Source of the DNA: Trichosphaerium sp. ATCC 40318 | Taxonomy: Eukaryota; Discosea; Flabellinia; Trichosidae | Length of the DNA stretch: 64,000 bases | Reading direction: 5' to 3' | NCBI GenBank assembly: GCA_038496445.1 | Contig: JALMLS010000589.1 | Coordinates: 1-64,000, forward strand | Part shown: positions 22,969 to 33,157 of the stretch, one piece after another | How positions within the stretch are numbered: the first letter of the stretch is position 1 | Layout of the letters: the number at the start of each line of letters is the position of its first letter | Notes under the pieces: model-generated | The model's database searches: none | Seen by the model: the letters and a program-made list of their open reading frames with translations, nothing else | What the model was told of the DNA's origin: nothing | Translations under genes and position numbers: made by a program

Positions 22969-23095
22969 TTGATAGAAAAGAGGAGACAAAGTGCAATAAC
23001 TCTAACTAGTGTTTATTAAATACACAAACTTGCCCCATTTACTGTAACTTTACATTAGTAGTTAAAAACTATGTATTTTTGCCCCGATAAGTGCT

Positions 23096-24241
23096 TTAAT
23101 ACCTTCTGAGGTGAATCTTATGAACTCCAACAAGTGCTTTAATACCTTCATCTGTTACTGAAGTATTTTCGAGGTTAATCCTATGAACTCCAGCGAGTGC
23201 TCTAATGCCTTTGTCAGTCACTGAAGTGTTATTGAGGTTAATAGTATGAACTCCAGCAAGTGCTTTAATACCTTCATCAGTCACTGAAGTATTTTCGAGG
23301 TTAATCCTATGAACTCCAGCGAGTGCTCTAGCGCCTTCATCAGTTATTAAAGTGTTATCAAGGTCAATTATATGAACTCCAGCAAGTGCTTTAATGCCTT
23401 CATCAGTTACTGAAGTGTTACCAAGGTCAATAGTATGAACTCCACCAAGTGCTTTAACGCCTTTGTCAGTTACTGAAGTGTGACAAAGGCCAATAGTATG
23501 AACTCCACCAAGTGCTTTAATACCTTCATCAGTTGCTGAAGTGCCATTGAGGCGAATGGTATGAACTCCAGCGAGTGCTTTAACGCCTTTATCAGTTACT
23601 GAAGTGTTATTGAGGTGAATGGTATGAACTCCAGCGAGTGCTTTAATGCCTTCATTAGTTACTGAAGTGTTAGCAACGTGAATAGTATGAACACCAACAA
23701 GTGCTTTAATACCTTCATCAGTTACTGAAGTGTTACAAAGGTCAATAGTATGGACACCAGCAAGTGCTTTAACGCTTTCGTCAGTTGCTGAAGTGCGACA
23801 AAGGTCAATAGTATGGACACCCTTCAGTGCTATAACGCCTTTGTCAGTTACTGAAGTGTTATAGAGGGATATAGTATGAACTCCAGCAAGTGCTTTAACG
23901 CCTTCGTCAGTTACTGAAGTGTTATTGAGGGAAATAGTACGAACTCCAGCAAATGCTTTGACAGTGTTGTCATAAAAATAAGATACTGAGATTTTTGTGT
24001 ATTTAAGAATCCCAGGATGTTTTACAGCTGATTTTGCTTGAGTTGGCGTTTTAATCGTAATAGCGTGGTATCCAATAACATCGTGAATAATAGAAGCAAG
24101 CAAATGACATGTCTGACAAGCTGCAAATCGCGATTTGGTCGTTTGACGTAAGATATGCGCTAATATCTCTGTCGGTAGCTGTAACAAACTTGTGCTGGTG
24201 GTACTGTCAATTCTACAACCCTTTGAGGTAGAAAGCATCAT
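23096..24241 (-). CDS. F-box/leucine-rich-repeat protein C, frameshifted tail
   Basis: Intronless, 381 aa. F-box (LPTEILAHILRQTTKSRFAA) and linker as in genes B and D, then about twelve 23-residue repeats, the largest array in the window. A block of repeats reading HRINLENTSVTDEGIKAL occurs twice with its neighbours, showing a recent internal tandem duplication. At the 3' end the frame stops at HKIHLRRY. The DNA just beyond (about 23062-23095) still encodes, in another frame, the usual family ending (GIKALIGAK...). Comparison with sister repeats points to a roughly 20-bp deletion near 23105 that shifted the frame and shortened the tail. Probably still translated, but its C-terminus is abnormal. 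Confidence 0.83.
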   Translation of the reverse strand: MMLSTSKGCRIDSTTSTSLLQLPTEILAHILRQTTKSRFAACQTCHLLASIIHDVIGYHAITIKTPTQAKSAVKHPGILKYTKISVSYFYDNTVKAFAGVRTISLNNTSVTDEGVKALAGVHTISLYNTSVTDKGVIALKGVHTIDLCRTSATDESVKALAGVHTIDLCNTSVTDEGIKALVGVHTIHVANTSVTNEGIKALAGVHTIHLNNTSVTDKGVKALAGVHTIRLNGTSATDEGIKALGGVHTIGLCHTSVTDKGVKALGGVHTIDLGNTSVTDEGIKALAGVHIIDLDNTLITDEGARALAGVHRINLENTSVTDEGIKALAGVHTINLNNTSVTDKGIRALAGVHRINLENTSVTDEGIKALVGVHKIHLRRY

Positions 24242-24466
24242 ATCGTCTATATTTGTCTAATTAATAACAGCTAGCCTTGATAGAGGAACCCACAACGTTG
24301 AAAGTAAGTATAACAGCTGTTTTATTACGAATTTAAGTCACGTGATACTGCGGTGTGCTAAAATGTAGAAAAAAAGTGGAAAAAAAGTGATATGAACTGT
24401 TCGCTAGTGGTTGAAAGTTAACGGCTCGGCTCTAAATGACTTTTCAAACAAAAACTCTATTTAACT
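24242..24466. other. Upstream region of LRR gene C
   Basis: Presumed promoter DNA with one CACGTG (about 24340). No gene seen. Confidence 0.4.
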
Positions 24467-24474
24467 GGCTAACC

Positions 24475-24751
24475 TAGCGATGTTCCAAACGGATAGATTG
24501 CAAAATTCGTATTTGAACCAAATTTTCTTGGTTTATTCGAATATATTCTCGCTTTTTTTGTGGTGAGATAAAACGGCACATCCGTATTGCTGTCCTGAAC
24601 CCATTTTTTTACATCCGAACACGTCTGATACTTTTTTTTAATAGAGCAAGTGAATAGATAAAACTACAAAATTGTGTTAAAATATGTTTTACTTCCAACT
24701 TTTTACGTTCTGGCGATAGATTCGGTATTCTATTCGTTTGGAACATCGCTA
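24475..24751. mobile_element. hAT-type MITE, 277 bp, with 8-bp target duplication
   Basis: Both ends carry a 22-bp terminal inverted repeat, TAGCGATGTTCCAAACGGAT(AG) on the left and the same with one A/G mismatch on the right. The element is flanked on both sides by the direct repeat GGCTAACC (24467-24474 and 24752-24759), a perfect 8-bp target-site duplication as made by hAT transposases. The interior is AT-rich and non-coding. The flanks suggest that it inserted into older sequence belonging to, or next to, the hAT transposase remnant that follows. Confidence 0.9.
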
Positions 24752-24797
24752 GGCTAACCGGCTCCAAATTGTTACAATAAAACACGTGTTTGGAAAT

Positions 24798-25406
24798 TTA
24801 TTTGTAGTTTATGTAGTCTAAGTACTTAGCATTAACTGCAGCACAAACTTGCAGTTCTAGAGATTTTGTACTCAGACTAGTACGTTTGCTTGTCATCACA
24901 ATAGAACCACGAGAAAATACTCTCTCAACTGTTGCGGAACTTGCTGGCATTCCTAAGTACACTCTAGGCAAAGCTGAAAGGAGAAAGTAAGAACGGTTGC
25001 CACGCCACCATGTTAATGGACACTGGTTTAAGGCAAGTGCAGGCATCCGTCTGTATTGCTTCAGTTCTTTGGCAATCTAAGAAAAAAAGAAAATAAAAGT
25101 TCTCGAAAAAAAAAAAGAATCCGAGGATCAAGAGCGGAAGCAACATGTTACTTGCCATGGTTTTGATCTTCGTAGAACCCATCTCAGTAACAAATTGTCT
25201 AAGCGCACTTGATCTTCATGCAATAGCGTAGGGTTTGCTTTGAATCCCATTGAGGTAAGCGATAGTTGTTTCAGCTGGGCTTTTGATCCATCGTTTAAGC
25301 ACAATTTACAAACTTGTAAATGCTTGCGAAGTGTATCAGTGCTGGAGTTGCGACTGAATGGTGCTTGACAATAGGCACAAGAAACCTTATCAGGCGAGTC
25401 TATCAT
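24798..25406 (-). pseudogene. Internally deleted hAT transposase (BED finger plus dimerisation domain)
   Basis: Reading leftward, the first part (25128-25406) begins MIDSPDKVSCAYCQAPFSRN and carries a BED-type zinc finger (CAYC ... HLQVC). The last part (24798-25046) has the hAT C-terminal dimerisation signature, PASSATVERVFSRGSIVMTS. The two are joined through an apparent intron or frame change around 25080-25145. The RNase-H-like catalytic core, normally several hundred residues, is absent, so this copy cannot transpose by itself. It could be an internally deleted derivative or a small expressed protein that keeps only the DNA-binding and dimer parts. Confidence 0.85.
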
Positions 25407-26951
25407 GGTCCATAAACAAAAACATCAGCAGTTCTTGTTCGTAGACGTTTTTTGGTTCCGCTACTTGGTTCAGCCGAAAAGATCTAAGTCAATTAAGTCA
25501 TTTATTTTTTTCGTAACAGCCAAATGACTAAGCCGGTTAAATAAGCCGTTTACCAACAACCACTACTGTTAGCCACAAAGGGAGCAACTGGGTTATGGCA
25601 CTCAGTCGCCGCTAGACTCTGTCCCACCCCACGACCCCCTAAAAGGGGGCTTTCTAAATAGTTCCTGTGGCATAATATAGGATAATTAGTGTGCCGAATT
25701 TTTGACTTTTTTGTTGTCCAAGTTCTACATATTTGTGTTTTCGTAAGAAACACGTGTAATTAGCTGCCCGTAGTAAACTTGGAGGCAGGCTGGGTGTATT
25801 TCGAGTGCTTGAAGGAACACAACACATATAACATAGCAAATATGTACATGGTTTAATAGAAGGAAGGCACTCATTTGGTAGACGTTTGCAGTCTCCAACG
25901 CAAAATGGATAGAAACAATTTCACATGCCTGATAAAAAGACAGTATGGGAGCAATACTTCGTACATCACATGCGGTTTTATTCATTAAATGGAATGCTAT
26001 GGCAGTTTTATGCTATCTTACGTGCTTCTTTATCAACAGAGTGTTGTAACTTCCTCAGTATTTAGTTGGCTACTGTATTACAACACGTGATATTTTTTTT
26101 GCTTCAAAGTGATATCACAACCTGTCACTACTTTCAAGTGTCACAAATACGTTATGAAATCAGTCTTAGATAGAGATACTTTCTCGTTAGTCGCTTGGTC
26201 GGATCTTTCAAGGTACAAATGCTGAAAAAAAAAAGCATGTGTACAACTGACCTTCGGTAGCAACGCAAAAATTTTATGATAACTCAAGTGGAACGGGTAC
26301 TCAAGTGGGTGGGACCCAATACTCGTTCCTTGTTAATGGATGAATACCAGAGGGAGCCAAAATAACAAAAACATAACGGCGATAATGGGTACAATTAACT
26401 GTTCAGAGCATAGTCAACTAAATTTCCGTTCCTTTGAGGAAAACTGTACGTTCTTTGTTTGTCAATTGGTACACCTCTAAACTGCTTAAAAGTAGCTTGT
26501 GAACTTATTATCCTTTGTGTGCTGATACGCTAATACTACACGTGTATCATACGTATTTTACATCATAATTTGTTGCTGTCCCTTTTAGTTCTTCGGCCAT
26601 TTTATCTTTTTTTTTCTTCTTGTAGTTTTTCTTTAGCTTAAGTTTCAATAAACTGCCAATTGGCGGTTGTAGTAAACAAAAATATTCTTAAAAACGATCT
26701 GGAACTACCCAATAGACTTTATTAGTGGCGAATAAGCCAGATATACATCAGGGGAATACGACAACAAAGCAAAAACTACAAAAAATAATTCACAGAAAAT
26801 ATCAACTCAACACGCATAGTTTTAGCTAAATGATTGTGTACACCGCCCAATAAATACCCACTAAACAACTTCGCAGTTCATGTGACACTTTTCATAATTT
26901 TAAGAATCACATCTACAACTCAACTCAACCTGGCTTTTAAGCGATAAAAAT
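25407..26951. other. 1.5-kb region without a convincing gene
   Basis: Contains subterminal sequence possibly belonging to the hAT element (about 25500-25560), a locally GC-rich patch at 25560-25660 with the hairpin CCCCCTAAAAGGGGG, several overlapping minus-strand frames of 60-90 codons without features (25550-25985), and three CACGTG sites (about 25750, 26084 and 26538). The right part is plausible promoter DNA for the next gene. Confidence 0.45.
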
Positions 26952-27353
26952 ATGTCTAAAGCAATGGAAGACTATACTGCATTTATAAATCAAATAAGGA
27001 ACAGAGTTATGAATAACTACAAACAAAATACGTTTAAAGTTCAATACAGATCATACAAAGTCTCTAAACAGTATAATCAACTCAAAAACAAGCACGTGGT
27101 GCTAGACAGACGGCAGATTGCAAAAACCAAACATCAGAATCGTCATGATAAAAAAACACAAAAAAAAGTGATTGAAACAAATTTTTTTTGCAAGGCAACT
27201 TCAAGACAAACACAGCCTTTATACAAACGACAAGAATTCGTAGTGGTTGATACACGACGTTGCCTTAAAGTCAAGGAACAAGACAACGAAATTAAACATA
27301 ATGAGGAAGAGGATCTTGACGTTCAGATGAAGTTGGACTTCATTTTGAATTGA
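26952..27353 (+). CDS. Unknown lysine-rich protein, 133 aa
   Basis: Not recognised. Single open frame from the ATG at 26952. Strongly basic and glutamine-rich in the first 110 residues (NNYKQNTFKVQYRSYKVSKQ, HDKKTQKK), ending in an acidic stretch (HNEEEDLDVQMKLDF). No hydrophobic segment. The charge pattern suggests a nucleic-acid-binding or disordered protein, but that is inference only. The long open frame in AT-rich DNA and the codon regularity favour a real gene. Confidence 0.6.
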   Translation: MSKAMEDYTAFINQIRNRVMNNYKQNTFKVQYRSYKVSKQYNQLKNKHVVLDRRQIAKTKHQNRHDKKTQKKVIETNFFCKATSRQTQPLYKRQEFVVVDTRRCLKVKEQDNEIKHNEEEDLDVQMKLDFILN

Positions 27354-27592
27354 GAAAAAAAAAATCTGTAAACTCTGTAAAATAGACAAAAAGAGCTTGT
27401 ATTTTTAAAACTCATAAAAAACTACTTTGTACACTAAAAAAACTGTCTCAGTTCCTTTTATGAAAACAAAGGATAGTACTAGAAAGGGTAGTATCCATTC
27501 GAACGTTTTAGGATACTCATAATTCACTACAAAAACTACAAAAATTGCGAAAAAAGGACTTTGATTTTTTTTTTTCGAAAAAAACAATCGCT

Positions 27593-29125
27593 TCAAATAC
27601 GCCCAGCTAAGCTTCTTCTTGCCATATCGAGTGCTCCTTCATAACTAGCGTTTCCTCCAATAAATCCACTAGCATGTACAAAAACACCTCCAGGTACACC
27701 TGAGATCGTAGAGAGTTCTTCATTGCGTTTTCCTTTTTTAAAGATGTCAGATTTTTATGCAGATATTTTTTTGGTTTTTTTCGTACCTTTCCACGCATCA
27801 GGTAGGGATAACCTGTTTTCAAATGAATCATTATTAACAGGAACACACTGTATACGCCATCCATCTGATGAGTTATTTGGGAATAAGACATATAAGATAG
27901 GATCAATATTTGTCTTCTTTTCAATTGAGAACAAATGTTCTTTCCATGGACAGAACGTCGATAATTTAAGAACACGACCAGATGAGTGGACCTCAAGGCG
28001 CTCATCAAATGCTATAATATTTATGAGATGGGTATCATTGAAAATAAACACAAGTCACGTGATAGACAAGCTCAATTGTCGAAAATAATACAAAAAAAGA
28101 AAACAAACCTTTGGCAACGATGTCGCGAGCAGGAAGCCACGATGACGCATAGAACTCTACGAAATGATGAAAATACTCTCCAGTAAGTGCCATTGCTTTT
28201 TCAAATTGAACATTCTCATCAACACCAGTCACATTCCAACCTACATGGCAAATAAGCATGCTTCCGATTTAATAAAAAAAAAAAGAAAACCATTCGAATT
28301 TTTACGGGTTTACTACACACCTGGATTCAACCAACTAACACGAGATGATATGCTTGTATTTCTAGCGTATTTGGCTTCACCTTCGTACTGGTTGATCTGC
28401 AGTAGAAGTTAGAAAAACAGAAAATTCGGATTTTTGCTGAAAACGTAAAAAAAATTAAAATGCTCTAAATGACATACACCGTTATCAATAGCGTCAACTT
28501 CCTCGATAAATTTATTATAGACCTTGATATAAACCTCATCCAAGAGTGTTTCGTCGCTTCCCAAAGAAGGGAACATAGACGACATTACTCTTTTACCAAA
28601 GTGCCTGATTTAATATCTCTACGTTAGCTTGTATGATTTGCACGGTTTAAAAGCGTTGTTCATGAAGTTGTTCATGATTTGCTTACTTGTAGACTAAACC
28701 AGCGCTTGACAAGCGTGTATTGTGCTTATCACTGAAAGTATCCGTGAATTCACGTTGATGGTGATCAAAACGGTTTTTGGAAGGATCATAGATGCCACCT
28801 ACATCAACAACAATGTCCATTGTGTCAATAACATCCTGAGCTCTTGTACGTGTTACTGTCGCGTCCTTGTACTCAGGGAGCTGCGTTGTGGGTAAATAAT
28901 CAATTTGATTTAATTAATGCGTTTACGCACTTGTTTGAGCATAAAGCATGCGAGGGCTATTGTACGGGATTAAATGAAAGTTTTTGAGTAAAATGTACCT
29001 TCATCGCAATGAAACTTTCCGGAGTGCGTTCCTATACGCTGAGTATGTTAGAAAAGACAAAATAACAGTTAATTGTTGGTGAAAACATGTCAAAGTAGTA
29101 TTATATTACGTACTTTAGATGCCAT
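27593..29125 (-). CDS. MYG1: MYG1-type exonuclease (UPF0160)
   Basis: Orthologue of the MYG1/UPF0160 family, DHH-like metal-dependent 3'-5' RNA exonucleases that in animals act in nucleus and mitochondria. Nine exons give 323 aa, normal length. The N-terminus has [20 protein letters not shown]; then [20 protein letters not shown] with the metal-binding DHH-like cluster; later FNP-free spacing followed by [40 protein letters not shown] and a final [19 protein letters not shown]. The short first exon (29114-29125, MASK) is fixed by the frame of exon 2. All conserved motifs are present. It is divergent from the Rho GTPase gene with about 210 bp between the starts. Confidence 0.95.
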
Positions 29126-29335
29126 TGCTTTTTGTCTTGTAAGGAAACGAAGAATTGTTGCTCCAAAGCCTAAAAATGAGGACAGAATGAACGAAGCAAT
29201 ATTCTCTTATAGTCAACGCATTCTGTCAAAAAAAAGTGCCCAAAACAATTTTGATTAGGCTAAGCCACTAACTGGTGCTAACAAGCGAACAAACAACGAA
29301 ATACAAACCGTAGTAACAGAGTTATTTAATTGGCA

Positions 29336-30444
29336 ATGGCCCAGACCTCAATAAAAATCGTAGTTGTTGGTGATGGAGCTGTTGGCAAAACGTACGTTCG
29401 GTAGTATATGCAATAAGCGTTTCCTTTGCAATCACCAAAGTTATTGTTTTGACGAAACTACAATTTTATATTGCAATCTCAACAACAACGAGTACACATA
29501 CTCTACAAAGTAATACAAACAATTACCAAAAACATAAAACAACGCAACATTGCGCCTTCTTTTTTTACTGCAACTGATTTGTGTACCAAACGGACAACCT
29601 AATACGACAACTGAGCGCTTTATATATACTATACGTATAATAGATATCGGAACTCATAAACAGTTTAGATGCTTGCTAATATGCTACTCAAGAAATGGAC
29701 AATTCCCTGAGGACTACGTCCCTACTGTTTTTGATAATTACACTGGTACGTGTCCTTTTTAATTGCAAAACGCTCTAATGCATCTATACAACCTTCTAAC
29801 ACTATGTAGCAAGCGTCAAAGTGGGCGGAAAGTTAACACAACTTCATCTATGGGACACAGCAGGTACTTTTTTTTAAAACAAACAAAACCCATCTCATGA
29901 CTAGTTCTGATATCCAAAACCGCGTCTGAGCTATTTATTCAAGCTCATTGTTGTATTGAGACGTCATTTTCAATGAATTTTAGTTAAAACCACATTTCGT
30001 CGTGTCTCGTTTCTTCGCTCACTAATGTTCTCTTTAGGTCAAGAAGACTACGACAGGCTTCGACCTTTATCATACAAGAGTACAGACGTATTCCTAGCTT
30101 GCTTCTCAGTCGTATCACCAACGTCATTTGGTAATATTAAGACGAAGTGGTTACCTGAAATTAAACACCATTCCGCATCTTCGAAAGTGATTCTAGTCGG
30201 ATTGAAAACAGATTTAAGATCAGATCCAAGTGTGCTTGATACACTTCAAAAGCAGGAGATGGAACCAACAGTTTTTGATGATGGTAAACGTATGGCAGAA
30301 GAGCTGGGATTGCATAAATACATGGAGTGTTCTGCTTTGCTTATGGACAATTTAAAAGAAATTTTTGATGAAGCTATCAAAACTGTTCTTTATCCAAGTG
30401 GTAAACCAAAGGGCCGTGGAAAGAATAAGTGTACTGTGTTGTAG
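29336..30444 (+). CDS. Rho/Rac-family small GTPase
   Basis: GTP switch controlling actin and membrane dynamics. Four exons (29336-29391, 29669-29745, 29810-29863, 30038-30444) give 197 aa. P-loop VVVGDGAVGKTCLLI; effector loop EDYVPTVFDNYTASVKV, the Rho-type TVFDNY; switch II WDTAGQEDYDRLRPLSY; base motif in the Rho form as GLKTDL instead of the more usual TKxD; ECSAL near residue 160; the Rho insert helix lies around DPSVLDTLQKQEMEPT. Ends in the prenylation box CTVL after a short basic stretch. TKxD replaced by LKTD is mildly unusual but retains Lys and Asp. Likely active and membrane-targeted. Confidence 0.95.
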
Positions 30445-30597
30445 GCGCTTAAATTATGTATTGTAAAATACGACACCAACCAACAAACACCACACGGCAA
30501 ATACCCTTTTTTTTGTAACAAAGAATAAACTAAAAAAATTATAATAGTAAATGCGATGCCTTTATTTTGTTTTGGTCGACAATGACATTTTTCGTGT

Positions 30598-31330
30598 TCA
30601 AGGGAATCTCGTCTTGAGAGTAATAAGACATTGAAGTACTTGAAGCATATTGGCGCCATCGTAGAGGTCAGCAGTGCTAAGTTGAAGTTAATAGACATTA
30701 CTGAAGTATTTTAGTTTTTTTTTGGCGCACGTGAATCTGTCCGTATCAGCAATGCCCATACGCTCAATAGCAGCGATGAAATTTCCAATGTTTTCCATTT
30801 GTTTGAAAGCCATTTTGGAAGTATTTATCCTTATACTTCCAGCGCCTATTTTCATGGCAAGATTACAGAGGATAACCTGTTTTACGTCAAAATAAATAAG
30901 AAATAGCGTCATTTAACACGTGGCGTTAAAATACCGCGCGTCGTTTGTCTCAAAGTTGTTTTTATGTATAAATAACGCACTCCATCCTTTAGGGCATCTT
31001 GGAATGAACCACTTGGTACGCTTTGGCCAGTTTTGGCTGCCTAAGAGCTGTATTAGTAAAAAACTTTTATGAAACGTGACAAACTTTGTCTAGCACGTGA
31101 CAGTTGTTTAAAGTGTAAAATTTACGTACAATCCACTGTCTAACCATATTTTCATCGTCTTGGCTGTATTTGCTGTCACGTTTGGCTTGTACCTCAGCTG
31201 TAAGACCTTTGTTTATCGCGTTAGCGTGTCGTAATACAAAACTTTTCAAAAGGGAAAAACGCAGTTGGCTAGCCTCCACGGTTATGTTGGTAAATATTTA
31301 CATACCGTATCCCTTTGGACGAGTTGCCAT
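30598..31330 (-). CDS. Transgelin/calponin-homology protein
   Basis: Actin-bundling protein of the transgelin (SM22) type: a single CH domain, about 128 aa, five exons. Begins MATRPKGYGLTAEVQAKRDS; then QDDENMVRQWI; SGSFQDALKDGVILCNLAMK; FKQMENIGNFIAAIERMG; DLYDGANMLQVLQCLITLK; and ends shortly after. These follow the CH-domain order from helix A to helix G. The C-terminal calponin-like repeat of larger family members is absent. The gene starts only 130 bp from the divergent MATH gene. Confidence 0.92.
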
Positions 31331-31459
31331 GTTTGAGAAAAATAGTGTGAAGCACAAAGAAACGAGAAGACAAAAATGTGACACCAAAAACCGCTTAAAC
31401 AAACTTAACCTTCCCCCCCCCCTTGCAAAAAACAAGGAAAAGGGTTGCAGTAATTGGCC

Positions 31460-31919
31460 ATGGAGTCCATAAAGTTTGCTTGGAAAGTTGAATACAAAGG
31501 CTTGGCTAACGGCAAATGTATTGAATCAAAGACGTTTTCTTTATCGCATGATTTTGATGGGTACAAAGGAACTGCCTGATTTTCCTAATATAAATTTAAG
31601 GTTTTTGAGAATGTACCCATCAGGAGATGGCGATAAAAGCATAGGACATGTCTCTATGTTTTTACAAATTCGGTATTGTTGTACACGTGATGTATTGAGG
31701 CCTAACATACGCGTTGAATACACACTGAAGGCAGTACCTTGTGGTGATGCAAAACCACGAGAAAGGTCAGCGACCCGTGTGTTTGAAAAAGATGAGGGTT
31801 TTGGCTGGGATAAATTCTTGGCTACAAGCGAGCTAAATGATAACTACCTTGATAATAACAACGAAATGACATGGCACCTTGAAATTACTAGTATACAAAA
31901 GATCTACAATTCAAACTAA
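31460..31919 (+). CDS. Stand-alone MATH-domain protein, 139 aa
   Basis: Two exons (31460-31560 and 31601-31919) form one MATH (TRAF-type) beta-sandwich. It opens FAWKVEYKGL with the typical W near the start; then GFLRMYPSGDGDKSIGHVSM, corresponding to the family's L-x-x-YP-x-G ... V-S-x-x-L; RVEYTLKAV; FEKDEGFGWDKFLATSELND; and MTWHLEIT. There is no BTB, RING or protease domain, so it probably serves as a peptide-binding adaptor on its own. A run of ten C residues lies about 40 bp before the start codon. Confidence 0.85.
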
Positions 31920-32052
31920 GCTCTATGCTTTTATGTTATGGGGCTTCTTTTACCAAAAGCACAATTGTTACCTTTTGGTGTTATGTAACTGTAATAAAAT
32001 TATGCAAAAGTACAGTAGGGAAGGAACTCAAATGTCAATGTTTGTCATAATA

Positions 32053-33015
32053 TTATTGTTTGTTCTTTTTGTACACATCATAGTAAGACCCAATATCAAA
32101 AGTAAGTCCAGATTTAACAGTTTTACCTGGTCTTGGTTTAAATAAAGACTTTGGTATTACCCTAAAGTCTATTGAAAGCCTGGAAAAGTTTGTATCATTA
32201 ACATTATTGTAATGCCAACACTTGCTTCCATAAAATCTGTACATCTACCCAAGAGTTAGAACATAGTGTAGTCAAGCAAGAAACAATCAAAATCAGAGCG
32301 GAGATTTGACATTCAAAGATTTTTAAGCCAAATTAAGATGAGCGGAATGTAGCTCAACAATACTCACTTGACCGTATTCCATAGGTGCCACGGGTTTAAA
32401 ATCACCTTTATCTGGTTCTGATTCAACCCAAAACCCATTGTTTTTGAGAACTAAAGGCGTACTTTAGCGAATCTTTCGTGAAGAGAAAAAATATTCAAAA
32501 AAAAATCAAAAATGTAAGGAGAACAAATCGAGCCTGTACCTTTTGTGAATGGTATCCAGAAGTTTATTTCATTCTCTGGGTGGTTTAAGTCGTAATCTCT
32601 GTGTTTTGTGCCAACAGCGACGTTATTTGGTAGGTGTATACGGAAAGTAGGCCGTTTTTGAAAAACAATCTCTTCCTCGTTAAACATTGGCGCAATAACT
32701 TCCTACCAAGCGTTATTGGTCGTTTTTAGTGAAAACGACATAAAATGACATCCTGTCAAACCGTACCTCTATAAATTGCCAGTACAACTCCAATAGTTCA
32801 TCAAAATGACCTCCTTTGTAAAATTTGTGATGAAAGATGGTGCCTTGGTCAGATTCGAATTTAACAAGTCCAGGAGTTGTGGATTTGGCGTCTAGAGTAT
32901 GGACAGTTTCTAACTCTTCGTATTTCATCATTTTTTGTATAATTGCTCGAAAGTTGTACTTTGATGTGTCATACGTTAAATATTCATGCTTTCTTAGCGT
33001 AAGTAAATCTGCCAT
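32053..33015 (-). CDS. StrG-like protein (putative Fe(II)/2-oxoglutarate-type fold)
   Basis: Four exons (32767-33015, 32540-32702, 32368-32450, 32053-32244) give 228 aa. Key blocks are FRIHLPNNVAVGTKHRDYDL, LNHPENEINFWIPFTK, NNGFWVESEPDKGDFKPV, CWHYNNVNDTNFSRLSIDFR and a final basic tail. These match the order of StrG-like proteins first seen in streptomycin clusters and found scattered in protists and bacteria. The HxD motif (HRD), the distal His in CWH and the Arg in SRLSIDFR suit an Fe(II)-dependent dioxygenase-type jelly roll. The substrate is unknown. Starts head-to-head with the FYVE gene, 142 bp apart. Confidence 0.75.
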
Positions 33016-33157
33016 CGAGTAGAAACCGTTGGAGATGGTACAATGCCTGTGGATTGAACAATACTGTTAGTGAATAGCGCTTATACCTATTGCGCGTTGT
33101 GGGGCGACTTAGTAGCTTTTCGGTTGACTGTTCGCGAAAATGCTGATTATTCACAAA

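Noticed and set aside
17011-24241. Bacterial or viral origin of the whole LRR cluster
   Set aside because: Family members are intronless and giant viruses have similar genes, but neighbours have host introns and nothing in the sequence fixes the direction of any transfer.
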